From an uncultured Flavobacteriales bacterium (lineage in GTDB: Bacteria > Bacteroidota > Bacteroidia > Flavobacteriales_D > Crocinitomicaceae), in NCBI GenBank assembly GCA_905478665.1, contig CAJQJL010000110.1, positions 1 through 50,046 on the forward strand: DNA of 50,046 bases, written 5' to 3'. Below, in pieces: positions 8,023-15,929 of this stretch. Position numbers and translations under genes: made by a program. Within the stretch, counting starts at the first letter, position 1; each line of letters opens with the position of its first letter. Below the pieces are notes generated by a model. That model was not told where the DNA came from and ran no database searches. It was given only the letters and a program-made list of their open reading frames with translations.

Positions 8023-8223
8023 ATGGAATTGATCCTTATTTCTATCGGACTTCTAGCATTAGCATTTGCTGGAATTGCTATAAAAATCTTGGCGAAAAAA
8101 GGTGGGCAATTTGCAGGTACTTGTGCCAGCAACAATCCTATGCTTCAGGAAGAAGGTGCTACTTGCGGACTTTGCGGTGCGGCGCCAGAAGAACAATGTA
8201 AAAGTGAAGAGTCTGCTGCTTAA
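8023..8223 (+). CDS. Small single-pass membrane protein with four conserved-looking cysteines
   Basis: A 66-residue protein: one N-terminal membrane helix (about residues 2-24, ELILISIGLLALAFAGIAIKI), then a short soluble tail with cysteines in the pattern C-x(13)-C-x2-C-x7-C (GTCASNNP, ATCGLCG, EEQC). I recall similar short 'membrane or secreted' proteins in many flavobacteria (GTCA-NPM motif), but no function is known to me. The cysteine pattern suggests metal binding or a redox role on one face of the membrane; this is inference. The gene is convergent with the next one, and their stop codons share the sequence TTAA. Confidence 0.8.
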   Translation: MELILISIGLLALAFAGIAIKILAKKGGQFAGTCASNNPMLQEEGATCGLCGAAPEEQCKSEESAA

Positions 8224-8882
8224 ATACTTCGCTTAAGCTGCATTAGTATTTTGAACGCATTGTCGATATCATCTGAATTGACAATTCCTGTAAATTCATT
8301 TGCTGTAGAAACGACCTGCTCAATGTTGATTCCTTCCCAAGCAAGATGCTTCATGATATAGTAATATACACCATAGGTTTCCGTATTTGTTTCAGGAAGT
8401 TTTACCGTAATCGAAGAAAGGTTCACATTGTGTCCTTTCAAACGCTCATTTGCAAAAATACGCTCAACATCATCGTTGTACTTAGCATTGAGAATGTACG
8501 TAGTCTCCGTAATTCCCTTACATAACGTAAAAAAGCTATCCTTATCGTTGCTGATAAATTGAATAAGCTGACGTTGAGAGTCGCGAAGCGTTTCTGAATT
8601 TTCAAATGTAAAATCAATCAAATCACTTCGAACAAGGAAGTCACCAATTCCACCAATCACATTTTTAATTTTGAGATCTAAACGGTGATATACACCAGGG
8701 GTCATTCGTTTGATAGCCATAACGATTGCACCTTCTTTTATTTCTTTTCCCGTTCCTTTCTCGACTTCTGGTCGGATTTTACGAGCCAATGCTGAAATAT
8801 TGATTAGATTCTCCGTCATTGCCTCTCTCAAGAACGGACTGCGATTGATAATCTCTTCGGTGACCTTACTTATTGTGCTCAT
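8220..8882 (-). CDS. Conserved protein with ACT-like C terminus, function unknown
   Basis: A 220-residue cytoplasmic protein without signal peptide or membrane helix. The N-terminal part (STISKVTEEIINRSPFLREAM, NISALARKIRPEVE, EGAIVMAIKRM) looks like a small helical domain that could bind nucleic acid. The C-terminal part (YYYIMKHLAWEGINIEQVVSTANEFTGIVNSDDIDNAFKIL) resembles the ACT domain of aspartate kinases, and I recall such proteins being auto-annotated 'aspartate kinase' in Bacteroidota although no kinase domain is present. A regulatory amino-acid sensor is possible. Its stop codon overlaps the stop of the convergent small membrane protein. Confidence 0.75.
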   Translation of the reverse strand: MSTISKVTEEIINRSPFLREAMTENLINISALARKIRPEVEKGTGKEIKEGAIVMAIKRMTPGVYHRLDLKIKNVIGGIGDFLVRSDLIDFTFENSETLRDSQRQLIQFISNDKDSFFTLCKGITETTYILNAKYNDDVERIFANERLKGHNVNLSSITVKLPETNTETYGVYYYIMKHLAWEGINIEQVVSTANEFTGIVNSDDIDNAFKILMQLKRSI

Positions 8883-8901
8883 AATAATTTTACAAAGATT
8901 G

Positions 8902-8909
8902 CGAAGTTA
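8902..8909 (-). promoter_or_regulatory. Possible -7 box of the ACT-like gene
   Basis: TAACTTCG on the reverse strand, the TTCG variant of TAnnTTTG, 19 bases before the ATG at 8882. The flanking 8912-8942 stretch is almost pure A/T (ATTAATATTAATTAATG), as in an AT-rich upstream element. Confidence 0.35.
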
Positions 8910-8960
8910 GTGAATTAATATTAATTAATGTTAATATAATAACTTTTATGCACAATTAGT

Positions 8961-9659
8961 CTATTTGGCCAAAAGAATGTCTTCTACGAGTCCAATTGCT
9001 ACCTTAAGTTGTTCCTCACGAGAGATGTGAGTGTTGTCGATAACAATGGCATCTTCGGTCTGCTTAAGTGGGCTCATTGCTCGTGTGCTATCTAGGTGAT
9101 CACGTTCAATTAAGTTTTTTTGCACTTCTTCACGTGTTGTAGCAATTCCTTTTTCAGAAAGTTCAGAAAATCGCCTTTCAGTCCTAGTTTCAATCTCTGC
9201 GGTGACAAAGATTTTTAGCTCGGCATTAGGGAATACGACAGAGCCGATGTCTCGACCGTCCATTACTATTCCGCCAGATTGCCCCATTTTCCGTTGCTCT
9301 TTCACTAACTTTTCACGGACTTCTCTAATGGATGAGATTTTAGATACAAGTGAAGAAATTTTGGGAGTCCTAATTTCTCCTTCAACATTTTTTCCGTTTA
9401 ATTGAAGCTCTGGACTGTTTGTTTTAGGATTTAATTGAAAGTGAAGTTCAATACCATCGAGTAGGGGGATAAGCTTCTTGGAATTCACTTCTTCGTCAGA
9501 AATACAATCATTCTGTAATGCGAACAGTGTTATACCTCTGTACATCGCGCCTGAATCAATAAAGATATAGTGTAGTTCTTTTGCCAGTTGTTTAGCTAGC
9601 GTACTCTTTCCACAAGAGGAATAACCATCGATTGCAATTGTGATTTTCTTCATATCCAT
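8961..9659 (-). CDS. cmk: (d)CMP kinase
   Basis: Phosphorylates CMP and dCMP with ATP in pyrimidine nucleotide synthesis. The 232-residue length is usual. The P-loop GYSSCGKST is near residues 12-20; the family's CMP-binding signatures SGAMYRGITLFAL and GGIVMDGRDIGSVVFPNAELK are present, and the lid region has arginines in ETRTERR and RDHLDSTR. The start is either ATG 9659 or ATG 9653 (MKKITIAIDG); both follow a TACATTTG box closely. In many Bacteroidota cmk sits next to porQ; here an outer-membrane protein gene with its own terminator lies between them. Confidence 0.95.
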   Translation of the reverse strand: MDMKKITIAIDGYSSCGKSTLAKQLAKELHYIFIDSGAMYRGITLFALQNDCISDEEVNSKKLIPLLDGIELHFQLNPKTNSPELQLNGKNVEGEIRTPKISSLVSKISSIREVREKLVKEQRKMGQSGGIVMDGRDIGSVVFPNAELKIFVTAEIETRTERRFSELSEKGIATTREEVQKNLIERDHLDSTRAMSPLKQTEDAIVIDNTHISREEQLKVAIGLVEDILLAK

Positions 9660-9664
9660 TGAAA

Positions 9665-9672
9665 CAAATGTA
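9665..9672 (-). promoter_or_regulatory. -7 box of cmk, adjoining the start codon
   Basis: TACATTTG on the reverse strand, a full consensus match, ends five bases before the ATG at 9659 and eleven before the ATG at 9653. It is just downstream of the strong terminator at 9689-9720, so cmk needs its own promoter here. Confidence 0.5.
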
Positions 9673-9688
9673 AGGGAAAATTTGAGCC

Positions 9689-9720
9689 AAAAAAAAAAAG
9701 AGCGCCCTTCCGGACGCTCT
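9689..9720 (-). terminator. Intrinsic terminator of the outer-membrane barrel gene
   Basis: On the reverse strand the sequence AGAGCGTCC-GGAA-GGGCGCTCT folds into a nine-pair stem (one G-U) with a GNRA-type loop, followed directly by a run of about ten T. It lies 25 bases after the stop codon at 9746. This is the clearest terminator in the window. Confidence 0.85.
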
Positions 9721-9745
9721 TCGAATTTATTTTTCTCTTCTAAGA

Positions 9746-10687
9746 TTAGAAGTGGAAAGTCATTCTTAATGAACCAGCTGGTCCAAATACTCCTGTTACG
9801 CTTTCTGTATCAACACCGAAAGAAGAAGACTTAGTTCCTTCCATAGTGAATACGTTAGTCGCTTCAGTACCTGCGTTAGTAATACCTTCAGTTTCAAGTA
9901 AAGTTTCAGATGCACCTGTAGAAACAAAAGCAAGACCCCAACCGAACTCACCACCAATGGCAAGTCTAGGAAGTACGAAGTACTCAGCTCCAATGAATCC
10001 TCTAAGACCGAAACCAATAGTAGCTCCACTCTTTGACTCAGTTACACGACCTGCGTTACCAAATACATCAGTACCTGTGTTGTCAGCAACAGCATCACCG
10101 TTAACGTCCATGTCATCAGCAGCATCAATATCAACAATTCCACCAGGTCCAGCAACGTTTTGCGTCAATGTGTTACCATAAGTGAAAGTGTTCTTTGCTG
10201 AAGCGATGTTGAATCCTAGCTCAGCACCATAGAAACCTTGAAGACGTCCAAAACCTCTTCTCTTTTCCATACCTACACCAATTCCGATGTTAGTACTTCC
10301 AGACTTCCATGTGTTCTCAACCATTACTGGCTCAGTACCTGGATAATCAGGAACTGCAACAGATCCACGATCAGCAACCATAGTTGATCCTTTGTTAGAT
10401 CCGAATCCTAATCTGATTGATGCACGGTAAGCCATGTCATCCTCTACGAAATACTTTCCAGTAATCGTTTGGTTTGTAGTAAGGTAGTTCCAAGTTGGTG
10501 CGTTGTTAGCGTTTTGCCCGCCACCGATTAGGTTACCAAAATAGTTTAAGAATGGAGTAGCATCTACACCAATTGCCCAATCTTCAGCTTGTGGTAGGTA
10601 TGCTTCACCATTTTTAGATTCCATTTTTTGCGCGAATGCAGATGATCCTACTAAGACTACCGCTACCGCTAAAATCGACTTTTTCAT
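9746..10687 (-). CDS. Abundant outer-membrane beta-barrel protein, function unknown
   Basis: A 313-residue protein with a clean signal peptide (MKKSILAVAVVLVGSSAFAQ) and a C terminus ending in alternating hydrophobics and Phe (AGSLRMTFHF), typical of an outer-membrane barrel. The middle contains an Asp/Asn/Gly-rich insert (about residues 180-215, IDAADDMDVNGDAVADNTGTD) that may be a calcium-binding or surface loop. It has a full -33/-7 promoter and a strong terminator of its own, and a strikingly regular codon choice, all signs of high expression. It sits between porQ and cmk, which are usually neighbours. I do not recognise a specific family beyond 'outer-membrane beta-barrel'. Confidence 0.8.
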   Translation of the reverse strand: MKKSILAVAVVLVGSSAFAQKMESKNGEAYLPQAEDWAIGVDATPFLNYFGNLIGGGQNANNAPTWNYLTTNQTITGKYFVEDDMAYRASIRLGFGSNKGSTMVADRGSVAVPDYPGTEPVMVENTWKSGSTNIGIGVGMEKRRGFGRLQGFYGAELGFNIASAKNTFTYGNTLTQNVAGPGGIVDIDAADDMDVNGDAVADNTGTDVFGNAGRVTESKSGATIGFGLRGFIGAEYFVLPRLAIGGEFGWGLAFVSTGASETLLETEGITNAGTEATNVFTMEGTKSSSFGVDTESVTGVFGPAGSLRMTFHF

Positions 10688-10709
10688 AAAAAATAATTTT
10701 TGGTTTAGT

Positions 10710-10743
10710 CAAATGTACTCAACTTTTGGGAAAAGGTTTCAAA
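10710..10743 (-). promoter_or_regulatory. Promoter of the outer-membrane barrel gene
   Basis: On the reverse strand TTTG (10743-10740) and TACATTTG (10717-10710) are separated by 22 bases, fitting the Bacteroidota consensus. The box ends 22 bases before the ATG at 10687. Confidence 0.6.
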
Positions 10744-10823
10744 AAAGAATTCCACAAATGTTAGTTTATAACAAATATAAATTCGAAAAAGTCTTGAAAC
10801 CCTACTGTTTTTCTAGGTATTAG

Positions 10824-11861
10824 CTATTTTCTCCACTTAGAGAGGTCTGTGGATAAAGTTAACATATTTCCATAGCCAGCGGCAGAGTACGCGGTAAATC
10901 CATAGTCGAGGCGGAATTTACTAAACTTAACCCCTAAGCCAAAGGATAGACCCGCTATACCTGGTCGTTGAACGAGTGCTAGCTCTTTTCTTCGATGGTA
11001 ATCGAATCCAACGCGAAGATCAATGTTCTTTCCGATAAGCACTTCTAATTGATATGAAAAGTGTCTTCCTAGTTTTTCAAAGAAGCCTGCGCGCTCAACT
11101 GCAATGGTATCACCACTTAGTGGATCTATTGTGGGCAAAAGATTAGGATCGTTGTAGGTCAGATCCCACTTGTTCAAATGATGTGCAAGCAATGTGATTC
11201 GAAATGGAGCATGCTTTACCTTATATGAAGTGGCTAGTTGAACTTCCACTGGCAGAGGTGCACGATTACCTTTTGTATAGCCTTTAAATTGATAACCGAT
11301 GTTTTTTGCAAGCATTGTTACCAAAAATCCATGTTCCTCAAGTCTGTATGTTGCTGCGAAATCTACTGATCCACCCAAGGCGCTATATGTTTCGAGTTGA
11401 GAATAGAGAAAATTTAAATTTGCGCCAAGACTAATGCGCTTATTGACTTGCTTTCCAATAGATGCTCCTGCAATCATTTCAAATGGACTGAAGGTTCCTT
11501 CACTTGTTCCGTTAACGTTTGTCCGTTCGAATGTTCCGTAGCTTACATATTTAATATAGCCCGCCATGGTCGATTCGATCTTTTTAAGATCAAAGCCATA
11601 GCCCAACATTCCATGGTTGATCCCACCAGGTAACAGGGAAGTACTGAAGCTGATGTTCTTATTCATAGAAGAATTCAACATGGATGGGTTGGCAATGCCA
11701 ACATTAATATCATCATCCATCACAGAAATAAAGTCACCACCGAGTCCTGCCGATCGGGCATTAAAGGTTAGATCTAAAAATGGGAAGGAGTGCGTGCCGC
11801 CTGTTTGTCCAAAGGAAATAGACGTTGACAAGAGTATTAAACTTAGAAGCGTTGTTTTCAT
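10824..11861 (-). CDS. porQ: Type IX secretion system protein PorQ
   Basis: A 345-residue outer-membrane protein of the PorQ family (PorV/FadL-like barrel). In Porphyromonas PorQ binds PorZ in the cell-surface attachment complex that processes T9SS cargo. Visible: signal peptide (MKTTLLSLILLSTSISFGQ), then the family-typical start TGGTHSFPFLDLTFNARSAGLGGDFISV and NPSMLN, and the barrel end LRLDYGF-type strands. The start at ATG 11861 gives a clean signal peptide; an in-frame start at 11879 adds six charged residues. The link to cmk downstream (with one gene in between) supports the call, since porQ-cmk is a recurring neighbourhood as I recall. A T9SS cargo protein is encoded at 34999-36027. 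Confidence 0.88.
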   Translation of the reverse strand: MKTTLLSLILLSTSISFGQTGGTHSFPFLDLTFNARSAGLGGDFISVMDDDINVGIANPSMLNSSMNKNISFSTSLLPGGINHGMLGYGFDLKKIESTMAGYIKYVSYGTFERTNVNGTSEGTFSPFEMIAGASIGKQVNKRISLGANLNFLYSQLETYSALGGSVDFAATYRLEEHGFLVTMLAKNIGYQFKGYTKGNRAPLPVEVQLATSYKVKHAPFRITLLAHHLNKWDLTYNDPNLLPTIDPLSGDTIAVERAGFFEKLGRHFSYQLEVLIGKNIDLRVGFDYHRRKELALVQRPGIAGLSFGLGVKFSKFRLDYGFTAYSAAGYGNMLTLSTDLSKWRK

Positions 11862-11900
11862 TTCAATTGGATAACGCAAAGTAAACCGAAAAATTTTAAA

Positions 11901-12398
11901 TCAGACTCTTTTTCCTAATTCGATCACTTCCAAATCGTGAATTCGCCCTTCTGTAATTGCGAATCGTAAAAGGGTCTTTACTTGATGAAATCCTTTGTAA
12001 CCACAAGCTCCTGGATTCATCCACAACATATCAAAATTGGGATCCATTTTCACCAATAGAATATGTGAGTGCCCGCAAATAAATAATTTCGGCTGGTGTT
12101 CGCGAATTTTTTCATCTACACGATTCTGGTACCTTCCTGGTTTCCCTGCAATATGGATCATCATTACCTTGAGGCCTTCACATGTAAACGATTCGACCTC
12201 TTTGAATTCAGTTCTTATTTCCGCTCCATCAATATTGCCGTAGACACCTCTAAGTGGTTTAAATGCTCTTAGTTCATCAATTACATCCAAGGTTCCAACA
12301 TCTCCAGCATGCCATATTTCATCTACATCTTTAAAGTGCTTATAGATTTTTGGATCGACAAAACCGTGTGTGTCTGATAAAAGTCCTATTCTTTTCAC
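11901..12398 (-). CDS. YfcE/MJ0936-type metallophosphoesterase
   Basis: A 165-residue calcineurin-like phosphoesterase. The metal-binding motifs run in order: SDTHG (residues 8-12), HAGDVG, GNID (the short YfcE/MJ0936 variant of GNHD), MIHIAGKPG and GHSH. Members hydrolyse phosphodiesters in vitro, but the physiological substrate is unknown. Its start overlaps the lycopene cyclase stop as ATGA, so it is the last gene of the carotenoid operon; a role in carotenoid synthesis is not implied by the family. porQ follows after 39 bases. Confidence 0.88.
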   Translation of the reverse strand: MKRIGLLSDTHGFVDPKIYKHFKDVDEIWHAGDVGTLDVIDELRAFKPLRGVYGNIDGAEIRTEFKEVESFTCEGLKVMMIHIAGKPGRYQNRVDEKIREHQPKLFICGHSHILLVKMDPNFDMLWMNPGACGYKGFHQVKTLLRFAITEGRIHDLEVIELGKRV

Positions 12399-13075
12399 TT
12401 CGAGAAACGGCGTTGAAGTTTTTCAAAGAGAATCATGTTCGCTACAACTAGTGTGAAGCTATAGAGAATGTCTTCCATTGGTATAGTCAAGATTCTTGGG
12501 GAAACGATCTGTGCTTCGTTATACCAAACAACAGGATTTTCTGTCAATGACCCCGTAAGAATTCCATTGACCACAATGAAAGGAATTAGACTGATGAGGA
12601 ATGCGAGACTTAAATAGCGCAATTCAGCATTTAGAATCATCCAAACGAGAATGAGCGTTGAGCTTATTTGAACACTTATTGTGTAATACCCAAAGTCGCC
12701 TAAAGAAAGTAAGGTGAGCGCATAGAGTGGAATCGCAAAATAGAACATCTTATTTAACCCCTTCAAAGAATATGATCGAAAAAAGTATTTGCAGACTTCA
12801 TAAATAAAGGTGCAAGCAAATGGAATGATGATGAAGAAGAGGACTTCTTCCAGTGGGAGGTTGAAAAGGTAAATGCCTAAAAGGTATTCCTCGTTAAATC
12901 CCCAAAATAATCGTTCGGTAAAAAAAGCATCCCAAATTAGGAAAGGCACAGCAATGATAAGGCTCGACAATAGCGCACTTTTCCACGACTTAAAGTAGCG
13001 AACGTTTTTGTCGAAGCTAAGAGCGAGGGGGCCAGCAAGTGTTCCAAGGATCAATATTAAATACAGGGACTTCAT
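12395..13075 (-). CDS. crtY: Lycopene beta-cyclase, fused CrtYc-CrtYd type membrane protein
   Basis: A 226-residue integral membrane protein of the lycopene cyclase domain family, which cyclises lycopene ends to beta rings. It has two homologous halves; each carries the characteristic Pro-x-Glu-acid motif: LPLEEVLFF (Pro74, Glu76, Glu77) and IPMEDILYSF (Pro199, Glu201, Asp202). About six to seven membrane helices are visible. It overlaps crtZ upstream and the phosphoesterase downstream by four bases each. It differs from the soluble flavoprotein type CrtY; the gene symbol is used by function (crtYcd would also be correct). Confidence 0.9.
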   Translation of the reverse strand: MKSLYLILILGTLAGPLALSFDKNVRYFKSWKSALLSSLIIAVPFLIWDAFFTERLFWGFNEEYLLGIYLFNLPLEEVLFFIIIPFACTFIYEVCKYFFRSYSLKGLNKMFYFAIPLYALTLLSLGDFGYYTISVQISSTLILVWMILNAELRYLSLAFLISLIPFIVVNGILTGSLTENPVVWYNEAQIVSPRILTIPMEDILYSFTLVVANMILFEKLQRRFSK

Positions 13076-13509
13076 CGTTTCCAGTATTTTTTTGGAACAT
13101 AGAGAAGTCCAAAGCTCTCGCCGTCTTCTTTTTCTCGGTGCTTGTGATGCGCGCGATGCCCTTCTTTGAGCGCATCAAAATAGCGATTGTTATAATTGTC
13201 TAACCAATTGAAACGTCGATGGATGAGAACCTCATGAAAGAGGAAATAGGTAATTCCGTAAAGTGTGATTCCAAAACCAATTCCTATGGAAAGGATACTG
13301 TTGAATATAAACCCAAGCATAATGCATTGCCACGAAGGGATTGCAAAAATTAAAAAGAAGAGATCATTGCGTTGGAATTTTTTTCCTGTGGGTTGATGAT
13401 GGTCGCGATGAATCGTCCACAAAGAACCATGCATTAAGTACTTGTGCGCAAGCCATGCAACGACCTCCATGGTCAAAAAAGCAACAATAAATCCAAGTAT
13501 AAAGATCAT
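13072..13509 (-). CDS. crtZ: Beta-carotene 3-hydroxylase
   Basis: A 145-residue di-iron membrane hydroxylase that adds 3-hydroxyl groups to beta-carotene, giving zeaxanthin. The four histidine clusters of the family are all present: HKYLMH (from His22), HRDHH (from His34), HEVLIHRRFNWLD and HRAHHKH. Hydrophobic segments flank them. Its stop overlaps the lycopene cyclase start (ATGA). Unlike the other crt genes it is separated from the gene before it by 40 bases, and that gap contains a 17-base inverted repeat and a -7-like box, so it may also have its own promoter. Confidence 0.93.
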   Translation of the reverse strand: MIFILGFIVAFLTMEVVAWLAHKYLMHGSLWTIHRDHHQPTGKKFQRNDLFFLIFAIPSWQCIMLGFIFNSILSIGIGFGITLYGITYFLFHEVLIHRRFNWLDNYNNRYFDALKEGHRAHHKHREKEDGESFGLLYVPKKYWKR

Positions 13510-13515
13510 TAGAAG

Positions 13516-13546
13516 CGAAGTTAAGCATAGTAGATATAATATCTAC
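13516..13546 (-). promoter_or_regulatory. Possible internal crtZ promoter with 17-base inverted repeat
   Basis: At 13530-13546 GTAGATAT-A-ATATCTAC is a perfect inverted repeat with eight-base arms and a one-base centre. Six bases beyond it on the reverse strand is TAACTTCG (13523-13516), a one-off -7 box ending six bases before the crtZ ATG. The palindrome would thus lie over the -20 to -36 region, a normal place for an operator. No regulator gene is adjacent. Confidence 0.45.
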
Positions 13547-13549
13547 CGC

Positions 13550-14386
13550 TTAGAGTTGGTTTATCCGATTCAGGATATATGATTTTGCAAACAGCAGCGC
13601 TTTTACATTGTTTGAGACCCGAATTCTATCAGTGAGCAATTCTCGTGTCGTCTTGCGTTTAATTCTTCTAAGCAAAGAGGTGTAGTACACATAGCTTAAG
13701 TATACACCGAACCGCGATGACTTTGGAAGTTCAACGATTCCAGCATAGGCTTCTTTAAACTCAGCGTCAATTTCATCTTCAATTTGTTTCTTGTCTTCAA
13801 CACTCATGTTCTCAGTGTCTAAGTTCGGAAAGTACGTTCTCCCAAGGTCATTGTAATCGTTCTTCAGATCACGTAAGAAATTGATTTTTTGAAAGGCTGA
13901 ACCTAATTTCATAGCAGAAGGTTTCAGACGTTGGTATTCTTCCTCGTTGCCGTAAACGAAAATTTTGAGGCACATAAGCCCAACAACTTCAGCAGATCCA
14001 AGAATGTACTTCTCGTATTCTTCTTTGCTGTATTCAACAGGTGCAAGATCCATTTCCATACTGTGAAAGAACTGCTCTATCAAAGCATGGTCAATCGAAT
14101 ATTTGTTTACTGTAGCTTGAAATGAGTTCAATATAGGATTGAGCGAAATTTTGCGCTCAATGGCATCAAAGGTTGCCTGCTTAAATTCCTTCAGAAGTTC
14201 TTCCTTGTTGAAATCGTGGAAGGTATCGACAATCTCATCCGCGAAACGAACTAGACCATAGACGGCGTGTACATCATTTCGAATCTTTTTGTCCAGACAC
14301 TTGATTCCAGCGTAGAACGAAGTGCTGTATGACTTTGTTACGTGCTTGGAGGCTTCAAATGAATATGTATCAAAAATGGACTTCAT
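13550..14386 (-). CDS. crtB: Phytoene synthase
   Basis: Condenses two geranylgeranyl diphosphates to phytoene, the first committed carotenoid step. The 278-residue length fits bacterial CrtB. Both Asp-rich substrate-Mg motifs are present: DEIVD at residues 50-54 and NFLRDLKNDYNDLGR (Asp173, Asp177, Asp180); SKHVTKSYSTSFYAG near the start is also typical. The ATG overlaps the crtI TGA (ATGA), so phytoene synthase and desaturase are coupled. The geranylgeranyl diphosphate synthase is not in this window. Confidence 0.95.
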   Translation of the reverse strand: MKSIFDTYSFEASKHVTKSYSTSFYAGIKCLDKKIRNDVHAVYGLVRFADEIVDTFHDFNKEELLKEFKQATFDAIERKISLNPILNSFQATVNKYSIDHALIEQFFHSMEMDLAPVEYSKEEYEKYILGSAEVVGLMCLKIFVYGNEEEYQRLKPSAMKLGSAFQKINFLRDLKNDYNDLGRTYFPNLDTENMSVEDKKQIEDEIDAEFKEAYAGIVELPKSSRFGVYLSYVYYTSLLRRIKRKTTRELLTDRIRVSNNVKALLFAKSYILNRINQL

Positions 14387-15846
14387 AGATCAGTAAGCAG
14401 TTGTTTAGCAGCTATTTTTCCAGAAATTAGTGAGGGAGGAATTCCCGGTCCTGGAACTGTCAGCTGACCACAAAAATAGAGGTTTTTCAACTTCGATTTC
14501 ATTTTTGGCTTTAAATTAGCTGTTTGTCGAAGCGTATTCGCCAAACCATATGCATTTCCTTTGTAGGAATGATAGGCAGATTTGAAATCATTGACGCAAA
14601 AAGAATTTTTGTAGACGACATGTTTTTGCAATGGCTCAGCACAGTGCTTTTCCATGCGATCCATCACTAGTTGAAAGTAGCGCTCACGAATCTCAGGCGT
14701 GTCTTCAAGGTCTGGTGCAATGGGAATTAAAATCATTAAGTTTTCATGTCCATCGGGTGCAACGCTCGGATCTGTTTTGGTCGGAGCACAGGTGTAAAAT
14801 AATGGGCGTGTTGGCCATTTAGGATCGTCGTAAATTTCTTTTCCATGGTCCGTTAAATCTTCATCAAAGAAGAGGTTGTGATGATCTAACTTATCAATTC
14901 GCTTGTTTAGACCGACGTAGAATATCAATGAACTCGGTGCCATTTTTCGCTTATCCCAGTATTTTGGCGAATAGCGGCGGTATTTTTCTGGAATTAATTT
15001 TTGTTCAACGAAATTATAATCAGCACCAGCAACAATTGCGTCAACTTCGTGGACGGCTCCATTGACGATAAGTGATGAAGCTATGTCATTTAGTGTCTCG
15101 ATCTTTTCAACTTCGGATGAGTAATGAAACTCAACCCCGTATTTTTTTGCAACGCTTTCCAATCCTTGCGCAAGCGCATTCATTCCTCCTTCTGGATACC
15201 ACGTGCCGAGTTGTAAGTCCGCATAATTCATAAGTGTATACATCGCAGGGATTTTACTCGGGCGCTCACCCAAAAACAGAACAGGGAAATTTAAAATATT
15301 TCGCGCTTTATCAGACTGGAAGCGATTAGCAATGTCTTTCTCTACCGATTTGAGAACATCCAATTTTAGGGCTTCTTTCAGCAGTTTGAACTTCATCAAC
15401 TCTGTGATTTTGAGTCCAGGGTACTCGATAAAAGAACCCATCGCTGTGTCGTACTTGACTTTAGCATCTGCTAAAAATGTGTCCAGCTTCTTTCCTCCAT
15501 TTTGTTCAAACGAGTCAAAAAGTTCCGCAAGCTTTTCATGCTCCATTGGAATCAAGGTAGAGCTGAGGTCTTTCCAGAATACTTGGTAGGCAGGATCTAG
15601 GCGTGTAAGCTGAAAATAATCACTTCTGTTTTCATCCAGTTCTTCAAATAACCGATCGATAACTTCTGGCATCCAATACCATGAGGGGCCCATATCGAAA
15701 GTGAATCCTTGGTCTTTGAAGTATTGTGATCGACCTCCAGGCATTGTATTCTTTTCGAATACAGAAACGGAATGTCCTTCTTTGGCAAGACAGCAAGCCG
15801 CATAAAGACTTGAAAGTCCCGCTCCAATAATGCCGATTCGTTTCAT
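14383..15846 (-). CDS. crtI: Phytoene desaturase (CrtI family)
   Basis: FAD-dependent desaturase converting phytoene to lycopene. The 487-residue length is normal. The N terminus has the dinucleotide fold MKRIGIIGAGLSSLYAA, then EKNTMPGGRSQYF and GFTFDMGPSWYWMPEV typical of CrtI. The C terminus has the FAD-binding signature LYFCGQLTVPGPGIPPSLISGKIAAKQL. It is the first gene of crtI-crtB-crtZ-crtY. The ATG at 15846 follows a TATCTTTG box by four bases. Confidence 0.95.
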   Translation of the reverse strand: MKRIGIIGAGLSSLYAACCLAKEGHSVSVFEKNTMPGGRSQYFKDQGFTFDMGPSWYWMPEVIDRLFEELDENRSDYFQLTRLDPAYQVFWKDLSSTLIPMEHEKLAELFDSFEQNGGKKLDTFLADAKVKYDTAMGSFIEYPGLKITELMKFKLLKEALKLDVLKSVEKDIANRFQSDKARNILNFPVLFLGERPSKIPAMYTLMNYADLQLGTWYPEGGMNALAQGLESVAKKYGVEFHYSSEVEKIETLNDIASSLIVNGAVHEVDAIVAGADYNFVEQKLIPEKYRRYSPKYWDKRKMAPSSLIFYVGLNKRIDKLDHHNLFFDEDLTDHGKEIYDDPKWPTRPLFYTCAPTKTDPSVAPDGHENLMILIPIAPDLEDTPEIRERYFQLVMDRMEKHCAEPLQKHVVYKNSFCVNDFKSAYHSYKGNAYGLANTLRQTANLKPKMKSKLKNLYFCGQLTVPGPGIPPSLISGKIAAKQLLTDL

Positions 15847-15850
15847 GAAG

Positions 15851-15858
15851 CAAAGATA
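15851..15858 (-). promoter_or_regulatory. -7 box of the carotenoid operon, adjoining the crtI start
   Basis: TATCTTTG on the reverse strand, a full TAnnTTTG match, ends four bases before the crtI ATG at 15846. The mRNA would then start at or within a base or two of the ATG. No TTG is seen at the standard upstream distance. Confidence 0.5.
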
Positions 15859-15929
15859 GCCACAATTTAGGATTCGGCTAGCGAGCTAATTCGTATTCTT
15901 GCAACTTAATGCACATTGCCATGAATGCT

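Noticed and set aside
8220-8882. Aspartate kinase
   Set aside because: Only an ACT-like C terminus is seen; there is no amino-acid kinase domain and the protein is too short.
8912-8942. A/T-only stretch with ATTAATATTAAT palindrome
   Set aside because: Low-complexity AT sequence forms such palindromes by chance; kept only as a note on the ACT-like promoter.
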